Assembly (NCBI GenBank): GCA_028571685.1
Contig: CM053154.1
Coordinates: 7,911,501-7,975,500 of the forward strand
Direction of reading: 5' to 3'
Length of the DNA stretch: 64,000 nucleotides
Source of the DNA: Heterohyrax brucei
Taxonomy: Eukaryota > Chordata > Mammalia > Hyracoidea > Procaviidae
Each line of letters starts with the position of its first letter. Positions within the stretch are counted from its first letter, which is position 1. Both the position numbers and the translations under genes were made by a program. Positions 1-12,600 of this stretch are shown one piece after another. The notes below the pieces were generated by a model that saw nothing but the letters and a program-made list of their open reading frames with translations, was not told the origin of the DNA and did not search any database.

Positions 1-489
1 GAAAAGTTACCAGCAACTCTCGGGCAAGCTCACTCCCGCGTCCATTAGCAATCACTCCAGTCAACGTAACCCTCCCTGAGTAACAGACTGCCCCCTCTCT
101 GCACCTGCCACAGCGCTGCAGCCCCGCAAAGGACGCCAGGGCCACCGTGGGCTCAGGCCCAGAGCAACCAGCGCGGAGGCAGGACGGGCCCAGCTTCCTG
201 AGAGGGCGGTCTGCACAATCAACACTCTGCAGCCCGCGTGTGCACCATCCTGATACAACGGTGCATGGTGACAGGATTCCCTTTCCTAACATCTGGCACA
301 AGAAACACCTATGACCCAGTCTCCCGGTGCTGCAAAGCGAGGACGGCTACGGTCACAGCAGGAGCTCACGTCCCCCACTGCTCTCTGCTTGTCCCCAGCA
401 GCCTCTGACGTGGTTTCTCAGGGAAGTGAGGGCTGGAGGCAGGAGGCTGCCCCGCGCCACAGTAGCCACCTGCCCTGAAGCACTCTTAC
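1..489. other. Start of ZRANB1 intron, no repeat recognised
   Basis: Unique-looking intron sequence downstream of the 490-610 exon. No further ZRANB1 exon and no known repeat family was recognised. Confidence 0.6.
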
Positions 490-610
490 CTGACTGGCGA
501 GAGAGAGGATGAAGGCCCAGTCTTCCTGCCACTGCTCCTCCCTCAGGGAGAAATGTAAACCGAAGCTCTGAGAATACCACGACTCCCAATCTTTCCAGCG
601 CGTGTAAAAC
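490..610 (-). CDS. ZRANB1: ZRANB1 sixth coding exon (OTU domain)
   Basis: 121 nt completing the split Trp and encoding FYTRWKDWESWYSQSF to FILSLASQ (40 residues, ending at residue 516, phase 0). Acceptor is ttttag and donor gtaag. The next exon, expected to start PGASLEQ, is not in the 489 bases to the left, so the gene runs off the window. Confidence 0.96.
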
Positions 611-3600
611 CTAAAATAGCAAGACAGTAAAAAACAGGTCTTTTATACATAGTACATTTAATGTTCCAAAGACTGATTTAATAGTCTAAGCAATTCATAT
701 GGAGACAATTTTATCAGTTTTATCTGACTTGTATTTTTTCAAATTAAAAATGCCTCCATTCTGCCAGCAGACATCTCTTTGCATATCTCAGCCAGAATTT
801 GACTCAAACCTCCCCCATGCCCCACACCCAATTTCCATTCAAAGCTCCACAAGCTGGTGATGAAACTGGACGTGCTAGTGGCTTACACACTGGAAACAGC
901 CATCTGAGAGTCTAGGCAGAATCAGAGAGACCCCATTTCACAGTCTCCAGCATGTCCTTACTGGGCCAACAGTACAAACAAGTGGGGTACCAACCATACT
1001 TCCCTGGGGTGATTTTCCATAAATACAGTAATTTCACAAATGAGCATCAGATAATCCAAACCACCACCAAAATCCAAGAAACTACAAAAACCGTTCTTCT
1101 TCCTCACAACAAGTACCAGGCTATCCAAAACCAGAAACACTTTTGCTCAAAATTGTGGTTCACTGTCTTAGAAGCCCAACAAGTCTCCAAGACCTCTGAC
1201 ATGAAGACACATTTAGCCTGTTTGTAATCACATTTCTTTCATTTTACTAGAAAAATTTTTTCATATCTAGATACCCAAAGGTTTATCACAATGTTAAAAT
1301 GTTTTGAAAGTATGAATATACTTCTCGGAAATGTCTGTGAAAGCTTCAGCACACCAATAAGAAACGACGATGTTTTGCAAAGTCCTAGTGAGAGATCTCA
1401 TCAGACATGGAGGGACACACACAGTTGTGACCTGCTGCCTAAAATTGATTTACAAACGAGACTACCAAGCCGGGCAGCAAAGAAAGAACAATCATGGTCT
1501 CCTCAAGATGACAATTCAACAAGAGAGTTCAACAGGATATACTTTTCTAAATAAGCATGTTCAAATAATCATCCCACCAAACCCAAACCTTAACTCTGAA
1601 GCTGTCTGGCTCACTGGGAACAGACAGTCTACCAACAGATAAAAAGACTGCACAAGTGGGCTATGTCCCAAGAATACCAGGTTGGTTTACAGTCAATTCA
1701 AAATCAACTCTGGTTCATGTACTGACGACTCAGTACTGGCAACCAGCGGCACTCTCTCAGATCGACAAATTCAGTGTAATCCCTTACCAAATTCTCAGCG
1801 AGACTTTTTAAGGATATGACATGCTGGATCCTAAAATGGAAATCTGTAGGCTCCAGAATAGCCAAAAAGAACAAGAGTGAAGATTCATGCTTCCTGATTT
1901 CAAAGTTTTGTACAAAGCCACACTCACAGTCACACAGACCAATGAGGCAGGAGTTTGAGTCCAGACACAAGCCTCTGACTTGACAGGCAACTGATGTGCA
2001 CAAAGGTGACAAGGCAACTCGGGGACAAAGAGTCTTTTCCCCCAACGGTGCCAGATCAGCCAGTTATCTACACAGCGAAAGCCCTCACCTCACACCATTA
2101 ACAAAAGGCAACTCAAAACGAATCCCAGACGTGCACGGTAGCGATCGCAGAAGAAAACAAGTAAATCTGTTTGACCTTGACCTTGGGCTAGGTAAAGGTA
2201 GTGCAAAACAGGCAAACCCAGTGCCACAGAGTCGGGTGCGACTCACAGCGACCTTGGAGATCAGACGAGAACTGCCCCATAGTGTCCAAGGAGTGCCTGG
2301 TGGACTTGAATTGCTGACCTTTTCATTAGCAGATATACTACTTAACCCAGTATGCCACTGGGGTTTCCACCAAGATAGTGCAAGCTATGAAGAAAAAAAA
2401 TAAACACTACACTCCATCAACACCAAAAACTTCTGTGCTTTAAAAGACAGTCAATAAAGTGAAAAGACAAACTATAGACTATAAGAAAATATTCTCAAAT
2501 TACATATTCAATGGAAGACTTGTATCTAAAACATCTAAAGAACACCTACAGGTCAACAGTACACCCAGTGCTGCACAATCAGATCCAACTCACATTTAAC
2601 TACGGGCAAAAAATGTGAAAAGACATTTCACCAAAGAAGACACACACACGGCTACCCAGCACAAGAGAAGAGATACAGCATCATCAGGTATCAGGGAAAT
2701 ACAAATCAAAACCACACACCCCGGGATGGCACTAATTAAAAAGACACTGTAAAATACAGTATGGAAGCAATCCCACTCGTAAGTACCTGCTTGTGTCCCC
2801 AGAGACACCAGAGGTGGACATGCATGGCAGCATCATTTGTAGCAACAGACAAAAAAAGCACAAACCACCCAAGTGTCTTTCAACGGAGAGATACACAACA
2901 TGTTATATATCCAAACAATGGAATGTTACTTGACCATAAAAAGCAGCAGTGATACACACCACAACACACGCATGAATCTGGTAAATCGTCGCAAAACACG
3001 CCACATACACTATGATTTGTTTACATACAATGTCCAGAAAAGGAAAGCCCTGGTGGTAGCCACACCGTCAGCAGCCACGTCCTGCAAACTCTTACAGAGC
3101 AGCCCTACTCTGTCCTATAGGGTTGCTATGTGCCAGAATGGACTCAGTGGCAAAAGGCATGCTTTTTGTGTGGTCCAGAAAAAGCAACCCTATACACACA
3201 GAAAGTAGACAGTGGCTGCCAGGGGCTGAGGATAGGAACTGGTTTCGTTTCAGGCTGGCAGAAGTAAAACCGGACTGTGGTGAGGGTTTGCACAATTGTG
3301 TACGTAGATTCACTCATAACCACTGAACAAGTGAATTTCAGAGTATGCAAATCATACTCCAAGAAAGCTACTTTAAAAAACAGAAAAGACAAGAAGAATT
3401 AACTCAAATTCAGGCATTTTAAACTTACCTGTTAATATTTAAAGCTATAGTTAAATATACTAGGTTAAACAGGGACACTATGTACATGTATTTAGTAAAT
3501 GCAGATTTTAAGAAACATATTATCTGTCTACACCCAAGCAGCATTTGTGGCAGCCTACAGTGAACAATGTAACTATAACACAAAGCCATAGACAGCTTCA

Positions 3601-6600
3601 CCACAACTGTAATACTGAATTTCAAAATAACCACCCTAAGGTGTTTGGTTTGGTTTTTCTCCTGCTTCTATCAATCACCCCCAACTGGGCTCTCAGAGAA
3701 GGTAGACCGGCCTGTCAACTGAAGCAAGGACAATATTCAGTTCTGAGGACTTCAGTCTCCTCAAATCCAGGGTACCAACAGAACAGCACGGTCACCAACA
3801 GCCGATCCTGAAGGGCTGGGAGGAAGGGATTTAAAGAAACGAAAATTCCTTTCTTGGTTCTTACTAGAGACCTCAGAAACGGTCTCCTCCAGAAACGGTC
3901 TCCTCCAGACTGGTCTGTGCTCCGTGCAAAGCGCACCTCAGCAAAGAACCCCAACTAAGCGCCGCAGCAGAGCACCGGCCCGCTGTGCTGGCTCCTCCCT
4001 CCCCGAGGACCCCCGACTCAGCTCCTCTTCTGCCTCACACAGTCATCCTATGCCCAGTGAACAAGCTTGTCACAACTCAGCAGGGACAAAAATCTAAGTC
4101 CTTATCACCCACCAGGGCTAACCTCCTGGCCCCCGCCACCGAAGCCCTGACCCCACAGCAACAACGCCTCACCTGCCCCCACCCCACCCCCAAGCTGCCC
4201 GAGGGAGTCTGTGCTGCCCTGCCATTAATGCCGCTTCCTCGGCATGAAATGTACCCCACCAGGCCAAGAGCCCCTGGCGGCAGTGACCGGGGTGGTGCCA
4301 CCGCACAGCTGCCTGGGAAAGCCTGTAGGTACTCCAGCTTCAGCTCTTACTTCTGAACCCCATTCAGACTTGTGTCCTCTACTTGTCAAACATCTGCCAG
4401 AAGTGGTACCCAACACCTGCCAGTGGCAGCCAGCACACAGCCTGTCCCTTTCTCTTGCTGGTGGCCCCCGCCTGGCCAACCACTCACTAGCTCCAGTTAC
4501 AGCTCTCTCTCTCTCCCTACCTCCATGCTGGACTGCTGGGGACTCAAATGACCTAAAACCACCAAAGAACTTCAGTCCTAACACAGAATTTAGTGGCAAC
4601 TCCAATCCAGACCACTCACAACAGGCTTTTAAGAACTATTCTCGCTAGCCACAAATGTCTCTTCTAAGAAGCTCAGTAAAAACAGTCAACACCTGGTGAA
4701 ATTTACACTTTCAACCTTTCAACACTACCCAGAGGAAAGATGGCTGGGCTCCCTTTTTAAAGACAATTCACAAAGGCAGTCAGCTGACCACAGTCCAGAG
4801 CTGGCCTTCAGTCTTCCAGTCTGAGAGGCTGACTTACCGATATTCAGGGACCAGATCGACCTTCCCGGGGCAGATGCCCATTAACCACATTTACAGGCAG
4901 ATCTGGAAACCACAAAGACAAGGGATTGCTACTACCAGAATGACAGCACTCACTCAGGGTCGGTGAGTCCACGCAGAACAGGAGAGCACCGTCGGGACGC
5001 CACCTGGTGAGCACACAGTCAGATCAGGGGCGGTCTGACGGACTAGACGACTAATAGCATCAGGCTCACCCAGCCTGAGTGAGGATCTCATCTCTTCACT
5101 GGCACAGTCTTGTCCACACTACCAAATCAATTCACACAGCACCTACCTCCACTGCGAGGCACAAAGTCTACCGCCTGGACAAAGACCAAACAACTAAACC
5201 ATCCATTTGGAGCAAAATTCTCCTGTTAACGTCATGACACACCCACTCGGCTTACACCTGGGCCTGGCAGATGACTGTACGTTTCCTCCACCCGTACTAT
5301 GCTTTGCACTTCAATTTAGCTTTCAAGGAAGCAATGCCACTGTTCTCACTGATACACTCAGAAGTCACACCACCATTCAAAAAGCATGTATTGGGTACTA
5401 ATTATGTGCCAGGCTGCTGTAGGGACTGAATCTTCCACAAGGAAGGGGGAAAAAAAACCTGTTCCCATGGAGTCTGCAGTATAATGGACTGCTTGGAATC
5501 GCCAAGTACTCACAACAAAATCTAGACGAAGTAGGTGCTCAAGAATGACATACAGATGCCAGGGTAATAAGCTTATTTGGAGTAGGGCCATTAACATTAT
5601 TGTGTAAACCTTTTGTTAGATACAGGAAAAAATAATGTTTTTTCTGATGTAGGGAAAAGGCTATGAACTTAAAAACGCATTATGCTACTCATTAACTTTA
5701 ACAAGGAGCAATTCTAAGGGAGAACTTTCTCATTTATAAAATAACTGAGATGAATGTATGCCTGGCAAAAACCAAACCAAACCAACCAAAAGGTCAGCTG
5801 TTCCAATCTACCAGGCACTCTTTGGAAACTCTATGGCATGGTTCTACTGTGTCCTATAGGGCTGCTATGAGTTAGAGGTGACTCAACAGCAAACGAGGTA
5901 CACACGCATACATAACTAGGAGACAGACAACTCACAACCACACTGAGAGGTCTCAGTGACATGCCAGCGGGTGAATTTACAGCTCCACATCTGTCGTATC
6001 TTGGACTGGATTCCAGAATAATTATATACAACATTTTTTATGGCAACTGGAAAAAAATGATTATGGATTCTAAATTGGATAGCTGAGTCAATGCTGAACC
6101 TCTTCAGTGCTCGGAATGTAGCTGGGAGGCACGCACTACAGCATCCAAGAGCAAGCACCAGCACATCTCAACCCAGTGCAAAGGAGAACACGGGCAGAGA
6201 GAGAGACAAGGGTGACAGTGACACAGAGAACGCGGGCACAGAGAGAGGGGCAGGCGACAGTGACACAGAGGAGACCGCGGGCACAGAGAGAGAGATGCAG
6301 GCAACATGACGCAGAGGAGACCGCGGGCACAGAGACGTGGGCGACAGTGACACAGAGGAGACCGCGGGCACAGAGAGAGAGATGCAGGCAACATGACGCA
6401 GAGGAGACCGCGGGCACAGAGACGTGGGCGACAGTGATGCAGAGGAGACGGCGAGCAGAGAGAGAGGTGGGTGACAAAAGGCTTAACAGCCTGGCAAGCC
6501 AAAGGAAGTGTCAGTGCAAAGATTTTTTTGTTTGTTTGTTTTTTTTAATTTGTCTGTGGTTTTGAAAATTTCCAACGCACAAATATATGGTCTCTTCAAA

Positions 6601-9600
6601 AACTAAGGGAAAAGAAAAAAAACACCTCACATAATTTCAACATCATTGCTTCAAGTCAAGCCAAACTCTGAAATCCTAACCAGACCCTGTCAATGTTTAA
6701 GGTACTACAACTTCCAGTATTTTCCCTTTAAAGGTCAGTGAGAAGGTAGAAACACCTGGGGACATTCCCAGTGTCTAATGTACAAAATCCAAGTTGTTTC
6801 CCCCCTGGCTTCCTGAGAAAATGTAACCAGAACAAGCAGCATCCCACCAGTACAAGGAAACCACCCAGCAGGTGCCCACTGCACCTGAGCCGGCTCACCA
6901 GTGGGAACAGTCATGCAGGCTGTCATGAAGGGCTTTCCGAAGCACTGAGTCCTTGTCATAAATGCCCCAGGTAGCTTGCAGCACTGAGTCAAGTAAGCAG
7001 TCTCCTGCTGTCCGATTCCAAAGTGCATAGAGTCTGCTGTCCAAACGTGTAGCTAATTCCAAGGACCAGTTTATAATCGGAGATTCTTCTTCTAACTCTA
7101 AATGAGGAATTTAAATTACATGGTAATTTTCATGCTTATGCAATTAAAGGAATACTCCACAGGGGGAAGAATCCACCCCACAGATGCCACCAGGTTTATA
7201 TGTAACTCACTATTAAACTCCCCAAGACATCTGCTCAATAGAAACACAAAGCTTTTGAGTGTGACGTTGAAATATCTTGTGTCTCTAGAATACTCAACTT
7301 TCAAATTCTTTGCAATTTATTTTCTAAAAATGTTTAAAAAAGAAATGCATTCATTCCAGAATAAGGAGGAGACAGCACCAAGGTTTAAAAACCTACCTGT
7401 CTTGGTTCATTCTGTCAGAGTTAAGAGTTCTTCATAAGCATTTTCTTAAATCCACCAAACAGCCTTCAGGGAAACCCCAGTGCTATATGGGTTAAGTATT
7501 ACATCTGCTAACCAAAAGGTTGGCAGTTCAAACCTTTTAGGTGCTCCTTGGAAACTCTATGGAGCAGTTTCCATACTGTGTCCTGTGGGGTCATTATGGG
7601 TCGGAGTCAATTCACTGACACTGGGTTAATAGCAGTCAGTACAACACGGCACTGCTCTTACAGACTATATTTTTTTATTTTAATTAATAAGAAAGATGAC
7701 GACCACGTGCCTCACTGCTCCAAATGTATAAAACAAGGCAGCAAGCTAACTGATAAGACAAAACACAAGCAACATGCGCCATTCCCCACTCACCTTTCTG
7801 CACATCTCGATCAAGTACTTCATCAAATAATTTTTCTTGGACTGTTGGGGGCAAGTCTTCGATATCTACAAAAAAAAGGCAGACTTAAAAAGATCTTCCT
7901 GTGCTTCGTCTCTGAATAAACCTGCCATGGGCATCTAACAGTAACTTCCTCTCAACAATTCCTTTTCAACTGAGGTTGCTGAGTGACTTCCCTAAAAAAT
8001 GTGCATGCAGAACTTGGAGGTATCTGTGACAAAAATGACCTTTTTGCAATGTATCATGATACTTCTCAAAACTTTTATGTATCTAGTAACATTCAGACCA
8101 AAATAATGTACAGATTTTTATTTCCACTCTTCTCCCACTCTTAAACTCTGTCCTGGCCTGGGATACGCAGACTTCAGAGTTCTTTTATAAAACTTAATCC
8201 AACACTAATTCTGACACAGGGGTCAGTTTTTATCATCTCTACCACACTCTCTATGCTCTTTTCAGTTTACTTAAAAAAGCAGCCTAAAGAATAAGGAGTA
8301 CTCCCTTTAAAAACGAATTTTTTTTTTTAAAAAAAAAAGCGAATTTGAAGTAAAAAATCTAATCACTATGTGGGTAAGCATATACTTATATATATAAACA
8401 CAGAGAGAGAGACAAAGACAGAGAATTTCAAATGGAATTTGCTCCAAATTTAATTGCTTTAGATATTATCTTCTACTATCCAAACGACCCAAAACATTCA
8501 AAACCCAGAAGGAAACTTTTTCAGAACTGTTGATGTCTGCTGCATTTATTCAATGTCAAGTGGTAAAATGGAAGACATTTTTAAGTGAATCAAACTGAAA
8601 AATGAAGTTGCTTCACAAACACATTAAAAATGAATGTGGTGATCTAAAGAAAGAATTACTTTCCAGAGACTACCAGTATCTGCCACTGGAATAATATGAC
8701 CATACCTGTGTTCAAATTTTATCTCCTGACACCAGGTAACCAGTCCTAACCAAGCCCGCTGCCATCAAGTCAACTCTGAGTCACAGCAGCCCTGTAGGAC
8801 AGGGCAGAACTGCCCCACAATGCTTTCAAGGAGAGGCAGACGGATCTGAACTATAAACTTTCTGGTTAGAAGCCGAGCTCTTAACCACAGAGTCACCAGG
8901 GCTACAAGGAACCGAAAGCTGCTCAGTTTCAAAACAACACATAGGCATGAAAAGTAGACTGATGCTACTACCTTAAAAGCGTAGAGACAAATCAATGGGC
9001 AAAACTCAGATTTTTGAAAAATATCTGAGGCTCACAAAGAAATCAGTCCCCATCAGCTACTGATCTCTTTCTACACCCCTCAGAGCAGTCGCTGATACAG
9101 AGCCAACTCGGTAGGGTCTAGGGCAGCAGGACAACCAAGCCACCTAAGAAGCAAAGGCGGTGGCTACGTCGCCTGCTGCTTAACTCACAGAACACAACGG
9201 CGCCCGGTCACCCATGTGTTACAGCCTAACTGTAACAATGTAAAAATGTCTTTCCATACTCAACTGCCAAGTTACCTGCTGGCAACGTGAAGGTCACAAG
9301 GTCAGTCAGAAAATAGCACGCAAAATCGCCCTTTCTCTGGTGCAGGGAGGCAGCTATTTCCCGCCGGATCTGCTCCGTCAGCTCTGGACACACCATCGCC
9401 GGGATACACTTGGCTGCTTGTTGAGACACCTTAAAAAAAAATGAGACCTGATTCAGCACCTCACTCATCCGAAATAAAAGCAGACAGCAGTATTTCGAAA
9501 GATATTACCAATCATTTTCAGTAAATCTAGGTTTTTCTTAAAAAAAAAAAAATCTAAAAACACACTTGGAATTAAAGGAACGTTCCACTTCCCTGACCAG

Positions 9601-12600
9601 TAGCAGCAGTGGCAGTACAACTTTTCAGGACAACAGCCATAAAAAAATGTCTTACCCTCTGACTTTGTTAATTTTGTCCCAGGGAAAGACTCAAAGATGT
9701 ACATCTAGATTTACATAAAAGGATGTTTTTCATAAGGGATGTCATAGGTGGGGAGGAAGGGCATCAAACCACCTAAATGAGACTGTCAGGTACCCACAAT
9801 ACAAAGTCTTCTTAAAAACCAGGGAACCCCATCTCACCGAGCGATTATATGTTTCTCCCTCTCCTGCCGCTGGGTGCCATGCAGGCAGTTCTGACGCACA
9901 GTGACCCTTGGGTAAACAGTGGTGTTCTGTCCAGCTTCACACACAGCCCGTAAGTCAGAGCCCATCACTGTAGCCATTCTGTCAGTCTACCTTGTCCAAG
10001 TTCCTCCTCTTTTTCACTCGCCCTCTGTCATGGACTGAATTATATCCCCCCAAAATATCTGTCAACTTGGGTAGGTCACAGCTCCCAGGATTGTATGACT
10101 GTCTCCCATTTGCCATCTGGTGCGACGTCCCTCTATGTTGTAAATCCTGTCACTACAACATAATGAGATGGACCGCTTTTGCTGCTAGGTGCTGTCCCGT
10201 TAGTTCCCACTCACAACTGCTCTGCACGTCACAGAGCCCAACAGCACCCGGTCCTGCTCCACGCTCACGATCCTCGCTCTGCGTGAACCTGCTGCTGCAG
10301 CCACTGTGTCACATCTACCTCACTGAAGGTCGTCGTCTTCTTCACTGACGCTCCACTTTAGCACGCACGACGTTCTTCTCTAGGGGCTGATTCCTCTGGA
10401 CAGCACATCTAGAGCATGTAACACACAGTCTCGTCATCCTTGCTTCTAAGGAGTGTTCTGGTTGTACTTCTTCCAAGACTAATTTGTACCTTCTCTTGGC
10501 AGTCCACAGTATACTCAATATTCTCCTCCAATACCACAATTCAAAGGTGTCTCAATTCTTCTTCAGTCTCCCATCCCAGGTTTTGCATACATTTGATGTG
10601 ACTGAAAATATCAAGGTTTAGGCAGATGCATCCTTGTCTTCAAAGTGGCATCTTTGCTTTTCAGCACTTTAAAGAGGTCTTTTGCAGTAGATCTGCCCAA
10701 TGCAATGCATGTTTTAACTTCTTGACTGTTGCTTCCGTGGGTGTTGATTGTGGATCCAAGTAAAATGAAATCCTTGAGAATCTCCATTTTCTTCCACTTA
10801 GCATGATGTTGTGATGATTTTCTTCACATTGAGGTATAATCCATACTAAAGGCTATGTTATCCATATGTCATCTGTGTTATCCATAATTTGTTATGATCC
10901 ACACAGTCAAATGTCTTTGTCCAGTCAATAAAACACAGGTGAAAGTATTTGTGGTGTTCTCTGCTTTCAGCTAAGATCCATCTGACGTCAACAATGAGAA
11001 CCCTCGTTCCATATCCTCCTCCTGATTCCAGCTTGAATTTCTGCTGTTAGCACATTCCAAGTACCCTAACTTGGAATGTCCCTTTAAGAACTAAGGTGCA
11101 CCTCATCCAAAGCATAGTATTTTCAACCACCTTACATGCATGTGAAACCTGGACAATGAATAAAGACAAAGAAGAATTGATGCCTTTGAATTATGTGCTA
11201 ACAAAGAATACTAAGTACACCAGGGGCTGCCAGAAGAGTGAACAAGTCTGTCTTGGAAGAAATACAGCCAGTACAGAATGCTCCTGAGAGGCAAGAATAG
11301 CAAGCCTTCATCTCACATACTTTGGACATGCTATCAGGAAGGACCAGTTCCTGGAAGACATCACGCCTGCTAAAAAGAGGAAAACCTCTCAGTAAGACGG
11401 ACTGACACAGTGGCTGCAATGACGGGCTCAAGCCTGGCCATTAATTCTGCAGATAGTGCAGGACCAGGCAGTGTTTCATTCTGCTATATGAGGCCACTGT
11501 ACGGCAGAAATCACTTAACAGCACCTAACAACAACAACTTGGAATAACAAAGGAGCCACTGGAGGTACAGTGGTTAAGGCTGCTAACCCAAAGACTGACA
11601 GTTCAAACCCACCCACTAGCCACCCTTCAGGAGAAACCATCTGCTTCCATGACAGTTACAGCCTTGGAAACCTTTGGGCGCAGTTCTACTGTCCTATAGG
11701 GCTGCTCTGAGTTGAAATCAACTCAATGGCAATAGGTTTGGGGTTTTGTCTGTCTGTCTAACTTGGAATGCTAAAGTCCCTAAGTGACACAGATGGGTAA
11801 TACGCCTAGCTGCTAAGTGAAAGATGAGAGGCTGCAGTCTACCCAGAGACACTGCCCGAGAAAGGCCTGGTGCCCCACCTGCCCCCACCAACATGGTTTC
11901 CTCACCGCCCCCGGTCCTCCACCCAGTTTACCTGGCTAGCTCTTACTTCTCAGATCCTGACTAAGACGTCACCTGCTCTGTGCATTCTTCTCTAGAGTCA
12001 CAGGCCCCGGGTACCTAGCTTGGACATCACACCTGTATCCTTTTTAGCAGAGTATCTGGCATGTAGCAGGTACTCAGAAATACTTCTTAGTCGAATAAAT
12101 ACATCAGTTAATGAGTGATTTAATGACAAATACATTCCTATTATTTTTTATAATCAGTGAAACAGAGTATTATAGCAAAATGTAGTATTTTAATAGCATA
12201 CGTCTTTAAGAATTATGCGCTGCTGAAGTCTCTTAAGTTTAAGCGTGATTTAAAAGAATGCGGGGTGATAAGATATATTCAAGAACTATTTGGAGAAACA
12301 CTACAACATTAACACTGCAAATCAAAGAACACATCCCTTGACATACAAGAGTGCTTAGCAAACGCCCCACTCACCTCCGTAAGCAGGACGGCAAGCATGT
12401 CCTGCCTCTGGAAACGGATGGCCAGGTGCACAAGCGTGTAGCCAGCGTCAAACGCTGAAGGGCGGTTCAACAGGCGCACTTCATCGGCAGTGAGCTGGCG
12501 GGCAATGTCTCCTCCCGAAGACTTGTACGCTTCGATAGCAGCTAGATCACCTTCAACAACCCCTAAAGCAAGCACCAAGATGGAAAACGGTTCAATTCTG

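Larger units (their letters stand above)
1680..3390 (+). mobile_element. Old L1 (L1M-type) 3' part, interrupted by two SINEs
   Basis: L1-like ORF2 and 3'-UTR sequence: a stretch resembling cagaatagccaaaa-aagaac and cttcctgatttcaaa near 1855-1905, accattaacaaaaggcaactcaaaa near 2096-2120, then the usual 3' region (atttcaccaaagaag; caacggagagatacacaac; gtggctgccaggggctgagg). It reads in plus orientation and is decayed by many stops. SINEs at 2205-2368 and 3042-3172 split it. Confidence 0.8.

Noticed and set aside
1..489. Next ZRANB1 exon to the left (expected to start PGASLEQTHIF)
   Set aside because: No matching sequence in either orientation of these bases; the exon must lie outside the window.
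6104..6565. Open frames of 113-132 codons with repeated peptide units
   Set aside because: They are translations of the 87-bp minisatellite; the period is a multiple of three, which keeps frames open on both strands.
11096..11287. Short open frames inside RTE copies as possible genes
   Set aside because: They are fragments of a dead retrotransposon with frameshifts and stops.
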